Assembly: GCA_024643655.1 (NCBI GenBank)
Contig: JAHEMM010000018.1
Location: 1-36,339 of the forward strand
DNA length: 36,339 bases
DNA from: Chitinophagaceae bacterium
GTDB lineage: Bacteria > Bacteroidota > Bacteroidia > Chitinophagales > Chitinophagaceae
Direction: 5' to 3'
The notes below the pieces were generated by a model. It saw nothing but the letters and a program-made list of their open reading frames with translations, had not been told where the DNA came from and searched no databases. Below, piece after piece: positions 1-6,878 of this stretch; the first letter of the stretch is position 1, and each line of letters opens with the position of its first letter. A program made the position numbers and the translations under genes.

Positions 1-216
1 GGCATTAATTTCATGAATAAATTAAAGATGTGTGTTCGTACTGTTTCATTAGGCACCTGTGATACGTTGTTATCACATCCTGCATCAATGACACATTATA
101 GTGTGCCAAAGGAAGAAAAAGAAAAATATGGCATTACAGAAGGACTAATAAGAATGAATGTTGGCATTGAAAATTTACAGGATATTATTAACGACTTACA
201 GCAGGCTCTCTCTTAA
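1..216 (+). CDS. C-terminal end of a PLP-dependent Cys/Met metabolism enzyme (methionine gamma-lyase / cystathionine gamma-lyase type), cut by the window start
   Basis: The frame is open from base 1, so the N-terminal part lies outside the window; the ATG at 13 is internal. About 71 residues are visible. They contain SLGTCDTLLSHPASMTH, which corresponds to the C-terminal SLGG-ESL-HPA-MTH region of the trans-sulfuration PLP enzymes. This is followed by the usual ending (ITEGLIRMNVGIEN, then LQDIINDLQQAL), in which the Arg helps bind the substrate carboxylate. The family cleaves or forms C-S bonds in methionine, cystathionine and homocysteine metabolism in the cytoplasm. The catalytic lysine is outside the window, so the exact reaction (gamma-lyase, beta-lyase or gamma-synthase) cannot be decided. 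Confidence 0.85.
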   Translation, partial: GINFMNKLKMCVRTVSLGTCDTLLSHPASMTHYSVPKEEKEKYGITEGLIRMNVGIENLQDIINDLQQALS

Positions 217-270
217 ATATTATTTTTTTACCTTCAATCGCATCAGTAGCATTTATTTAAACCGCTTCAA

Positions 271-2061
271 ATGAAAAAAATATTATTGGTTCTTTGTGGA
301 TTCTTTTTTTTATTGACACTAAAAGCGCAGTCACCCACTGACAAAAGGCTTAAAGGATTGGATACTTTTGTAACAAGAGTATTAACAGGATTTAATGCCC
401 CTGGTGTTTCAATTGCAGTAGTCGAAAAAGGGAAAGTAATTTATACCGGAGGTTTTGGCTATAGAGATATAAAGAAAAAATTACCAGTAACAGAAAATAC
501 ACAGTTTGGAATTGGTTCCTGCACCAAAGCATTTACTGCGGCTGTACTTGGTATGCTCGAAGTTGAAGGGAAAGTCGATTTAGATAAACCTGTCCGCATT
601 TACCTGCCGGAATTAAAGTTTCAGAATGAATATACCAACAACCATGCTACGCTCAGAGATATGATGTGTCATCGTACAGGTTTACCCAGACATGACCTTT
701 CCTGGTATGCATCCTGGGCTTCCCGGGAAGAATTATTGAAACGAATCGAATTCATGGAACCGACTGCAGCGTTAAGAGAGAAATGGCAATACAATAATTT
801 CATGTTCCTTGCACAGGGAGTTGTAATTGAAAAATTGACAGGAAAAAGCTGGGAAGAAAATATCAAAGAACGAATATTTAAACCCCTTGGAATGGATAAC
901 AGTAATCTTTCTACAAAAGACATGGAAAAAGCTGCAGACCATTCATTAGCGTTTGTTTCAACTGATTCTACGATCAAATCGATTCCGTATAGAAATATTG
1001 ATGCAATGGGTCCGGCTGGTTCCATCAACAGTTGTGCAAAGGATATGGCAAAATGGCTGCTTACCTGGATCAACGGCGGTAAATATAACGGTAAAGAAAT
1101 TTTTTCTTCCGCCTATAAAAATGATGCAATCACAATACAAATGGCGATGGGTGGTGGAACACCTAGCGCAGAAAATCCTGATTTACACATTAATGGCTAT
1201 GGCCTGGGTTGGATGATGAGTAGCTATAGGGGACATTACAGAGTGGAACATGGTGGAGGTATTGATGGATTTATCACTACCACAAGTTTTTTTCCCAGTG
1301 ATAGTATCGGCATTTTTGTTGTATCAAACCAGGGCCCAATCGGCAGTAATATCCGGAATTTTATAGCTGACAGAATGCTGAATCTTCCTTATAGAAACTG
1401 GCCACAGGCACAATTAGATGCTATTGCAAAAGCAAAAAAAGATACAAACAGAGTTGTGAAAAATGATAGCCTTGGCCACCAATTCAATACCAACCCTACG
1501 CATGAGCTAAAAGATTATACCGGCACTTATACGAATAAGGGATATGGCACATTGGAAATATCTATGGGAGATAGTGGCTTAGTTTCAAAATTCAATTCAC
1601 TAAATGTAAGGTTAGATCATTTTCATTATGATCAGTTCAATGGCATTATTACTGATCCTTCCTTTGAAGGGAGTGATCCGATCCGGTTTAGTTTTCATAT
1701 TAATTCCAAAGGTGAAATATATTTATTGACCATTCCTTTTGAAACCGGGACAAAAGACATCGAATTTGAAAAAGAAATAAAAGTTCTTGATGTTAAATCT
1801 GATGAATTGAAAAAATACACCGGTGAGTACGAACTGGCACCGGGCAGGATAATTAAATTCTATATTAAAGGCGAAAAAACATTGTTTGCATTTATTGAAG
1901 GGCAGCCTGAGTATGAATTAGTGCCCAGTGATAAAAACATATTTAACCTTAAAGTTTTAGAAGGCTATAGTGCAAAGTTTGACGAAAACGAAAATGGTGA
2001 AATAACAACCGTCACACTTATACAGCCTAATGGTTCATTTAAAGCAACCAAAAAGAAATAA
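271..2061 (+). CDS. Secreted serine hydrolase of the class C beta-lactamase / penicillin-binding family with DUF3471-like C-terminus
   Basis: 596 residues with an N-terminal signal peptide (about 1-20, ending KAQS), so it should be exported. The beta-lactamase fold covers about 25-390. The three class-C-type motifs are present: S83-C-T-K86 (nucleophile and general base), Y174-N-N176, and H327-G-G329 in the position of KTG. The C-terminal half carries two stretches with a YTGxY motif (about 416 and 516), as in DUF3471 and related domains that follow such hydrolases in Bacteroidota. Known relatives act as D-amino-acid peptidases, esterases or are uncharacterised; the substrate cannot be read from sequence, and beta-lactam resistance should not be assumed. 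The acetyltransferase begins 2 bases after the stop, so the two are probably co-transcribed. Confidence 0.85.
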   Translation: MKKILLVLCGFFFLLTLKAQSPTDKRLKGLDTFVTRVLTGFNAPGVSIAVVEKGKVIYTGGFGYRDIKKKLPVTENTQFGIGSCTKAFTAAVLGMLEVEGKVDLDKPVRIYLPELKFQNEYTNNHATLRDMMCHRTGLPRHDLSWYASWASREELLKRIEFMEPTAALREKWQYNNFMFLAQGVVIEKLTGKSWEENIKERIFKPLGMDNSNLSTKDMEKAADHSLAFVSTDSTIKSIPYRNIDAMGPAGSINSCAKDMAKWLLTWINGGKYNGKEIFSSAYKNDAITIQMAMGGGTPSAENPDLHINGYGLGWMMSSYRGHYRVEHGGGIDGFITTTSFFPSDSIGIFVVSNQGPIGSNIRNFIADRMLNLPYRNWPQAQLDAIAKAKKDTNRVVKNDSLGHQFNTNPTHELKDYTGTYTNKGYGTLEISMGDSGLVSKFNSLNVRLDHFHYDQFNGIITDPSFEGSDPIRFSFHINSKGEIYLLTIPFETGTKDIEFEKEIKVLDVKSDELKKYTGEYELAPGRIIKFYIKGEKTLFAFIEGQPEYELVPSDKNIFNLKVLEGYSAKFDENENGEITTVTLIQPNGSFKATKKK

Positions 2062-2063
2062 AA

Positions 2064-2513
2064 ATGGGATTGAATATCAGAAGAGCTACAAAAGAAGACT
2101 GTCCAAGATTATTAGAACTGATAACTGAATTAGCTGTTTATGAAAAAGCACCAGATGAAGTTACAGTTACACCTGAACATTTTGCTGAGAGCGGATTTGG
2201 AAAAAATCCAGCTTGGTGGGCATTTGTTGCCGAAGAAGATCATATAATACAAGGCTTTGCTCTTTATTATATCCGATACTCAACCTGGAAAGGACAAGCC
2301 ATGTACCTTGAAGATATTATTGTGACAGAAAAGATGCGAGGCAAAAAAATTGGTAAATTATTATTCGATCAATTAATAGAAGAAGCCAAAGAAAAAAAAC
2401 TGCATCGTATTGTTTGGCAGGTTTTGGACTGGAATGAACCTGCCATCAATTTCTATAAAAAATACAATGCTGATTTTGACGGTGGCTGGTTGAATTGTTC
2501 TATAAACCTATAA
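2064..2513 (+). CDS. GNAT N-acetyltransferase, SSAT-like (diamine / thialysine acetyltransferase family)
   Basis: 149 residues forming a single GNAT domain. The acetyl-CoA-binding motif is visible as RGKKIGK after the beta-strand LEDIIV. The combination of YLEDIIV, RGKKIG and WNEPAINFYKK closely matches the pattern of eukaryotic spermidine/spermine and thialysine N-acetyltransferases (LEDFFV, RGFGIG, WNEPSINFY), so a small amine is the likely acceptor. The start ATG lies 2 bases after the serine hydrolase stop, which implies translational coupling. The gene converges on fabD with 2 bases between stop codons, and no terminator fits in that gap. The family assignment is firm; the substrate is inference from the SSAT-like motif. 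Confidence 0.85.
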   Translation: MGLNIRRATKEDCPRLLELITELAVYEKAPDEVTVTPEHFAESGFGKNPAWWAFVAEEDHIIQGFALYYIRYSTWKGQAMYLEDIIVTEKMRGKKIGKLLFDQLIEEAKEKKLHRIVWQVLDWNEPAINFYKKYNADFDGGWLNCSINL

Positions 2514-2515
2514 CT

Positions 2516-3406
2516 TCAACTAACACCATCAACTTCGATTTCTTTATTGATTTTTAAAACTAAACCTTGTAACACTTTTCCAGGGCCAGCTTCGGTGAAT
2601 TTAGTTGCGCCATTAGCAATCATTGCCTGTACACTTTGCGACCAACGCACCGGACCAGTTAACTGATCTATAAGATTTTGTTTTATTTCTCCACTATCCA
2701 TTACTGGTTTAGCCACCACATTTTGATAAACAGCACAAGTTGGATTATGAAATTTAGTTGCTTCTATTGCAGCTGCTAATTCTTCTTTTGCAGGAAGCAT
2801 TAGTGGTGAATGAAAAGCACCACCAACTGGTAATACCAAAGCTCTTTTTGCTCCCGCAGCTTTCATTCTTTCACATGCAATATCAATCCCTTTTACTGTA
2901 CCACTTATAACTATCTGACCAGGGCAATTATAATTTGCAGCCACTACAGTTTCCCCTGTTTCTTTATGCACTTCAGTGCAAATTTCTTCAACTTTCTCAT
3001 CAGCAAGATTTAATACCGCAGCCATTGTGGAGGGAATTATTTCACAAGCTTTTTGCATTGCTTTTGCCCGTATAGAAACAAGATTTAATGCATCATCAAA
3101 ACTCAATGTTCCATTTGCAACAAGTGCTGAAAATTCACCAAGTGAATGACCGGCTACCATATCAGGCTTACCATTATTGATACTGCGATAGGCAATTATC
3201 GAATGCAAAAAAACTGCAGGTTGAGTGACATTCGTTTGCTTTAAGTCTTCATCAGCGCCATTAAACATGATATCAGAAATACGAAAGCCAAGTACTTCAT
3301 TAGCTTGTTCAAATAATTTTTTTGCAAAAGCACTATTCTCGAAATGCTCTTTACCCATTCCTGAAAATTGCGAACCTTGACCCGGAAAAATAAATGCTTG
3401 TTTCAT
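2516..3406 (-). CDS. fabD: Malonyl-CoA:ACP transacylase
   Basis: 296 residues, close to the usual 300-310. FabD moves malonyl groups from CoA to acyl carrier protein in cytoplasmic fatty acid synthesis. The N-terminal FPGQGSQ loop (7-13) gives the oxyanion hole. The nucleophile is S88 in GHSLGE, R113 (SIRAKAM) should bind the malonyl carboxylate, and H199 in GAFHSPLM completes the dyad; spacing agrees with E. coli FabD (S92, R117, H201). It lies downstream of folE on the same strand, but a clear terminator at 3438-3469 separates them, so it is probably transcribed separately. No good TAnnTTTG box was seen in the short gap upstream. Confidence 0.95.
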   Translation of the reverse strand: MKQAFIFPGQGSQFSGMGKEHFENSAFAKKLFEQANEVLGFRISDIMFNGADEDLKQTNVTQPAVFLHSIIAYRSINNGKPDMVAGHSLGEFSALVANGTLSFDDALNLVSIRAKAMQKACEIIPSTMAAVLNLADEKVEEICTEVHKETGETVVAANYNCPGQIVISGTVKGIDIACERMKAAGAKRALVLPVGGAFHSPLMLPAKEELAAAIEATKFHNPTCAVYQNVVAKPVMDSGEIKQNLIDQLTGPVRWSQSVQAMIANGATKFTEAGPGKVLQGLVLKINKEIEVDGVS

Positions 3407-3437
3407 TTGCTGTTTTAAATTAATTCGTACCTACAGA

Positions 3438-3469
3438 TAAAAAAAGTTTGACTGTACTACAATCAAACT
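3438..3469 (-). terminator. Intrinsic terminator after folE
   Basis: The arms AGTTTGA (3445-3451) and TCAAACT (3463-3469) pair, with an inner TGTA/TACA pairing. On the minus strand the hairpin is followed by a run of seven T (A-run at 3439-3445 on the plus strand). It sits between folE and fabD and ends the pterin operon. Confidence 0.8.
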
Positions 3470-3493
3470 CCTTTACCATTACAAATATAAACT

Positions 3494-4090
3494 TTAATGT
3501 AAATCGTTACTGATTAGTTTCAAAAACTCATTTCTACTTGAGTTTTTTTCAAATTCACCACTAAAAGCAGAAGTAGTAGTAGAAGAATTTTGCTTTTGAA
3601 CACCCCGCATCATCATACACATATGTTTAGCTTCAATTACTACGGCTACGCCAAGTGGATTTAATGTTTCTTTAATAGCATTCATGATTTCAACCGTTAA
3701 TCTTTCCTGCACCTGTAATCTTCTGGCAAAAACATCTACTACCCTGGCTATTTTACTAAGGCCCGTAATCCACTCATTCGGTATATAAGCAACATGTGCT
3801 TTACCAAAAAAAGGAAGCATATGATGTTCACACATACTATATATTTCAATATCTTTTACTAAAATCATTTCATTAACAGGTTCATGAAATTTTGCAGAAT
3901 TGATGATTGCCTTTGCATCAAGCTGATAACCTTGTGTAAGAAATTGCATAGCCTTTGCTAGACGTTCAGGTGTCTTTTGCAAGCCTTCTCTTTCTGCATC
4001 TTCTCCAATTAAATTCAGTACTTCCTTATAATTAATCATCAAACCAGAAGTAGTATTCTCGTCGTATTGTTCAATTTTTCTATATGCCAT
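3494..4090 (-). CDS. folE: GTP cyclohydrolase I (FolE1)
   Basis: 198 residues. The enzyme converts GTP to 7,8-dihydroneopterin triphosphate, the entry point to folate, biopterin and 7-deazaguanine synthesis. The zinc site is complete: C87 and H90 in [11 protein letters not shown] and C158 in KHMCMMMRG, with the catalytic H89. The QERLT motif (128-132) and the C-terminal [14 protein letters not shown] segment are typical. It is the last gene of a minus-strand set with two PTPS-like genes upstream (41 bases to the nearer one) and is followed by a terminator. Clustering with PTPS genes rather than folB or folK suggests that its product is used for a tetrahydropterin rather than only for folate; that is inference. 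Confidence 0.95.
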   Translation of the reverse strand: MAYRKIEQYDENTTSGLMINYKEVLNLIGEDAEREGLQKTPERLAKAMQFLTQGYQLDAKAIINSAKFHEPVNEMILVKDIEIYSMCEHHMLPFFGKAHVAYIPNEWITGLSKIARVVDVFARRLQVQERLTVEIMNAIKETLNPLGVAVVIEAKHMCMMMRGVQKQNSSTTTSAFSGEFEKNSSRNEFLKLISNDLH

Positions 4091-4131
4091 AAGTTATAAA
4101 TTCCAAGTTATTAAATCACAAATTCCATACC

Positions 4132-4548
4132 TCAAACAGGATACTCTACGAAGTTTCGTGGCGTCTCATACAGCCTGATTTGTAAATCAAGTTTGCTATC
4201 TATTTTTTTTCGCAACAAATCATAAATAACAATTGCTATATTCTCTGCAGTTGGATTAATATTTTTAAAATCTTCAGTATCCAGATTTAGATTTTTATGA
4301 TCAAATCTTGAATGAATTTCGGTCTTTATCAAATCACTTAATACCTTCATATCCATAACAAAACCAGTTTTAGGATCTGGCTCACCTACTACTTTTACTT
4401 CCAGCTCATAATTATGGCCATGATAATTTGGTAAAGCACATTTTCCAAATACTTGCTCATTGGTAGCTGAATCCCATTGCGGATTAAACAACCTGTGTGC
4501 AGCATTAAAATGTTCTTTTCTGAAAACGGCGACTCTCTTATTCATCAT
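4132..4548 (-). CDS. 6-pyruvoyl-tetrahydropterin synthase family protein, copy A (Cx5HGH type)
   Basis: 138 residues, full length for the COG0720 family. The zinc ligands are H18 (FNAAHRL), H43 and H45 (YHGHNYE). The catalytic cysteine is C37 in FGKC, with the D83-H84 pair (FDHKNLN), E128 (RLYETPRN) and a PTAEN motif (99-103). The spacing from C37 to HGH is five residues, as in mammalian PTPS, not the three typical of QueD. This points to conversion of dihydroneopterin triphosphate to 6-pyruvoyl-tetrahydropterin, although 6-carboxy-tetrahydropterin synthase activity cannot be excluded. The gene starts with two adjacent ATG codons. It lies between its paralogue (61 bases) and folE (41 bases) in one apparent operon. 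Confidence 0.85.
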   Translation of the reverse strand: MMNKRVAVFRKEHFNAAHRLFNPQWDSATNEQVFGKCALPNYHGHNYELEVKVVGEPDPKTGFVMDMKVLSDLIKTEIHSRFDHKNLNLDTEDFKNINPTAENIAIVIYDLLRKKIDSKLDLQIRLYETPRNFVEYPV

Positions 4549-4609
4549 TCAAGTTATTGAAAGCAAAATACATAAACACACGAAATCGGGAAAAGTTGAT
4601 TAAAGTAGA

Positions 4610-5020
4610 TTATTCTCCAAAATATTCTACATAAATCCTCGGGGTTTCATACAACTTGATGCAATGCAAAGCAACATTTGGAGGCAGATGCTCTTTTAAC
4701 TCATTCCATATTGCCACAGCAAGGTTTTCCGTACTACACATTTTCCCTTTCATAAAATCAACATCGATATTTAAATTCCGATGATCAATCTTATCAATTA
4801 CTTCTCTGTTAATTATTGTACTTAGTTTTTTTACGTCAAAAACAAATCCAGTATCAGGATCTGGCATTCCCTTTATTGTCACCAGTAACTCGTAATTGTG
4901 ACCATGCCAGTTTTCATTGGCACATTTACCAAATACTGCTTCATTTTTTTCGTAGCTCCAGGCCGGATTGTAGAGTTTATGTGCGGCATTGAAGTGTTCA
5001 GACCTTGTTAAGTAAACCAT
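4610..5020 (-). CDS. 6-pyruvoyl-tetrahydropterin synthase family protein, copy B (Cx5HGH type)
   Basis: 136 residues and a tandem paralogue of copy A (both share SEHFNAAH/KEHFNAAH, NEAVFGKC/NEQVFGKC and LYETPR). Zinc ligands are H14, H39 and H41; C33 is the catalytic cysteine with Cx5HGH spacing; D79-H80 and E125 complete the active site. Unlike copy A, the region aligned to PTAEN reads CSTEN (95-99). Both copies therefore look catalytically intact but have diverged, which argues for different substrates or products rather than simple redundancy. It is the first gene of the operon copy B, copy A, folE. A -7 box (5095-5102) and a hairpin (5071-5086) lie in its roughly 70-base leader. Confidence 0.85.
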   Translation of the reverse strand: MVYLTRSEHFNAAHKLYNPAWSYEKNEAVFGKCANENWHGHNYELLVTIKGMPDPDTGFVFDVKKLSTIINREVIDKIDHRNLNIDVDFMKGKMCSTENLAVAIWNELKEHLPPNVALHCIKLYETPRIYVEYFGE

Positions 5021-5070
5021 GCTTTACTTTTTTGTTTCCTCACAGCGTTGGGCGGAGAAAATGATGATGA

Positions 5071-5086
5071 TCCGCAATTTTGCGGA
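5071..5086 (-). repeat. Hairpin in the leader of the PTPS operon
   Basis: TCCGCAA (5071-5077) pairs perfectly with TTGCGGA (5080-5086) around a two-base centre. It lies between the predicted -7 box at 5095-5102 and the start codon at 5020, so it would sit in the first 30 bases of the mRNA. No known pterin, THF or preQ1 riboswitch core could be matched. Confidence 0.55.
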
Positions 5087-5094
5087 ACAGGCGG

Positions 5095-5102
5095 CAAAGG
5101 TA
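5095..5102 (-). promoter_or_regulatory. Predicted Bacteroidetes -7 box of the PTPS/folE operon
   Basis: The minus strand reads TACCTTTG followed by CCGCC, a full match to TAnnTTTG. It lies 75 bases upstream of the first PTPS start. No TTG at the usual -33 spacing was seen (the nearest is 14 bases away), so the call rests on the -7 box alone. Confidence 0.5.
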
Positions 5103-5196
5103 AAAGAAAAACTGATCAAGTCAGCTAATCGAGATACATAAACTTATTGCGAATCATCCTTTTCACTTTATTACCTTGCAAGCTGAAACTTTAAGA

Positions 5197-5835
5197 ATGA
5201 ATATGCTGATCGTCGCTGCAACACCATTAGAAATAGCCCCATTTCTAACCAAATTCAATACTATCAAAAGGGCAAGCATTGATGTATTGATTTCAGGAAT
5301 TGGTATGACAGCCACAACCTACTCAATAATGAGACATGTGCACTTAAAAAGGCCAGATCTTATTATTCAAGCTGGAGTAGGTGGCTGTTTTGATAAATCC
5401 ATTGCGCTAGGATCTGTAGTTACAGTTAAAAAAGAAACGATTGCAGATCAAAGTGTAATAGAATTAGATAAATTAAAAACTCTTTTTGATCTTAAGTTAG
5501 TTCCGCAAAATAGATTTCCTTTTAAACAAGGTTGGTTAGTTAACGAAAATGAGCTTTTAAAAAAAGTCAAACTTAAAAAAGTGAAAGGTATTTCAGTTAA
5601 TGAGATAACTACTGCCAAACAAAAGGTGAAATATTATCAAGAGACTTTTAATCCTGTAATTGAATCTATGGAAGGTGCAGCTTTACATTATGTTTGTTTG
5701 ATGGAGAACATTCCATTTTTACAAATCAGATCAGTTTCTAATTATATTGCTGAAAGGAATAAGAAAAACTGGAACATGAAAGAATCGATTACGAATCTGA
5801 ATAATGAATTAATAAAAATTATTGAATTACACTAA
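5197..5835 (+). CDS. mqnB: Futalosine hydrolase
   Basis: About 212 residues. MqnB removes the base from futalosine (or 6-amino-deoxyfutalosine) in the alternative menaquinone pathway. The fold is that of a purine nucleosidase (MTAN-like): the N-terminal ILIVAATPLEI-like strand, QAGVGGCF, NEITTAK, and the substrate-binding/catalytic region ESMEGAALHYVC near residue 165, followed by IRSVSNYI. The frame is open upstream to a TTG at 5176, but ATG at 5197 (or 5203) begins directly at the first beta strand and is preferred. A possible promoter is TTG (5147-5149), 22 bases, TACCTTG (5172-5178). The adjacent mqnD, 29 bases downstream, confirms the pathway. Confidence 0.9.
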   Translation: MNMLIVAATPLEIAPFLTKFNTIKRASIDVLISGIGMTATTYSIMRHVHLKRPDLIIQAGVGGCFDKSIALGSVVTVKKETIADQSVIELDKLKTLFDLKLVPQNRFPFKQGWLVNENELLKKVKLKKVKGISVNEITTAKQKVKYYQETFNPVIESMEGAALHYVCLMENIPFLQIRSVSNYIAERNKKNWNMKESITNLNNELIKIIELH

Positions 5836-5864
5836 TACTTAAGAAACTAAAAAAACAAAATAAC

Positions 5865-6701
5865 TTGAAATTTACACTTGGCTTTTCTCCTTGTCCAAAT
5901 GACACATTTATATTTGAAGCTTTGATCAATAAAAAAATTGATACTGAGGGTTTTGAATTTGAAGTAGAACTTCAAGATGTAGAAACATTGAACAATTGGG
6001 CTTTGGAAGGCAAATTGGATATTTCAAAACTTAGCTTTCCGGCATTTTTTAAGTCCCTTGAAAATTACACTTTACTTAATACTGGCAGTGCATTAGGCAA
6101 AGGTGTAGGACCATTACTTATAACTGATTCAAATCATAAATTATCATTAGATGAAATAAATCAAGCTTCTATTGCATTGCCAGGTGCAAATACATCGGCA
6201 AATCTTTTGTTTAGTTATGCTTATCCTGAAGCCAAAGAGAAAACATTTATGTTATTCTCAGCAATTGAAAATGCCTTGATTAATAAACAAGTTGATCTTG
6301 GAGTAATCATTCATGAAAATCGTTTTACCTATAAACAAAAAGGCTTGTATAAAGTCATGGATCTTGGAGAATATTGGGAAGAAAAAATGGAATTACCAAT
6401 TCCACTTGGTGGCATCGCCATCAATCAAACCATAAAAAGATCAATAGCTTTAAAAATCGAAGAGCTTATTCGTAAAAGCCTCGAATATGCTTTTCAAAAT
6501 TATCCTTCTATCACAGATTATGTAAAACAACATTCGCAGGAAATGAGTGAGGATGTAATGCGGCAGCATATTAATCTATATGTAAACAACTACAGTCTTG
6601 ATTTGGGAGAAGAAGGAAAGTTGGCTATTGAAACTTTGTATGAAGTTTACAATGAAGTAAACGAAATAGAAAATGAAGACGAATCTGTTTTGTTTATATA
6701 A
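5865..6701 (+). CDS. mqnD: 1,4-dihydroxy-6-naphthoate synthase of the futalosine pathway
   Basis: 278 residues, usual for MqnD, with a type 2 periplasmic-binding-protein fold but no signal peptide, so cytoplasmic. MqnD converts cyclic dehypoxanthine futalosine to 1,4-dihydroxy-6-naphthoate. Family signatures are FSPCPNDTFIF (8-18), LDISKLSFPAF, GSALGKGVGPLL and the conserved IHENRFTY region. Translation begins at a TTG (TTGAAATTTACACTT gives MKFTL); there is no ATG in a sensible place. It is probably co-transcribed with mqnB. The remaining genes (mqnA, mqnC, mqnE) are not in this window, so the pathway is dispersed in this genome. Confidence 0.92.
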   Translation: MKFTLGFSPCPNDTFIFEALINKKIDTEGFEFEVELQDVETLNNWALEGKLDISKLSFPAFFKSLENYTLLNTGSALGKGVGPLLITDSNHKLSLDEINQASIALPGANTSANLLFSYAYPEAKEKTFMLFSAIENALINKQVDLGVIIHENRFTYKQKGLYKVMDLGEYWEEKMELPIPLGGIAINQTIKRSIALKIEELIRKSLEYAFQNYPSITDYVKQHSQEMSEDVMRQHINLYVNNYSLDLGEEGKLAIETLYEVYNEVNEIENEDESVLFI

Positions 6702-6758
6702 AAATAATTGCCAGATTTATCCTTTCATCACAGTCCGGTTTCCACTTATAAATCTTTA

Positions 6759-6790
6759 TTGCAGAACAATTGGCACATTCCATTACTTTG
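6759..6790 (+). promoter_or_regulatory. Candidate promoter for the outer-membrane-type protein
   Basis: TTG at 6759-6761 is followed after 21 bases by TTACTTTG (6783-6790), which differs from TAnnTTTG at one place. It would give a leader of about 80 bases before the ATG at 6879 and supports that start over the TTG at 6708. Confidence 0.4.
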
Positions 6791-6804
6791 CAACAATTGC
6801 AAAG
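6786..6804. repeat. Perfect 8-bp inverted repeat overlapping the candidate -7 box
   Basis: CTTTGCAA (6786-6793) and TTGCAAAG (6797-6804) are separated by CAA. The left arm contains the end of the predicted -7 box, so the site could be an operator or the 5' end hairpin of the mRNA. Confidence 0.5.
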
Positions 6805-6878
6805 GGCATTCGAAAAAGTTCAATCAATTAAAGCAAGTAACGAATTCTAATCATTTTACTCAACAAACAGTCAATTTA

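Noticed and set aside
271-2061. Antibiotic-resistance beta-lactamase
   Set aside because: The motifs place it in the broad serine hydrolase family with an extra C-terminal domain; resistance activity is not supported by sequence.
5021-5095. Riboswitch (preQ1, THF or molybdenum cofactor) ahead of the PTPS operon
   Set aside because: There is a hairpin, but none of the conserved loop or tail sequences of these classes was found.
6708-6878. N-terminal extension of the envelope protein from a TTG start
   Set aside because: The extension lacks protein character, contains the predicted promoter, and would bury a clear signal peptide that starts at 6879.
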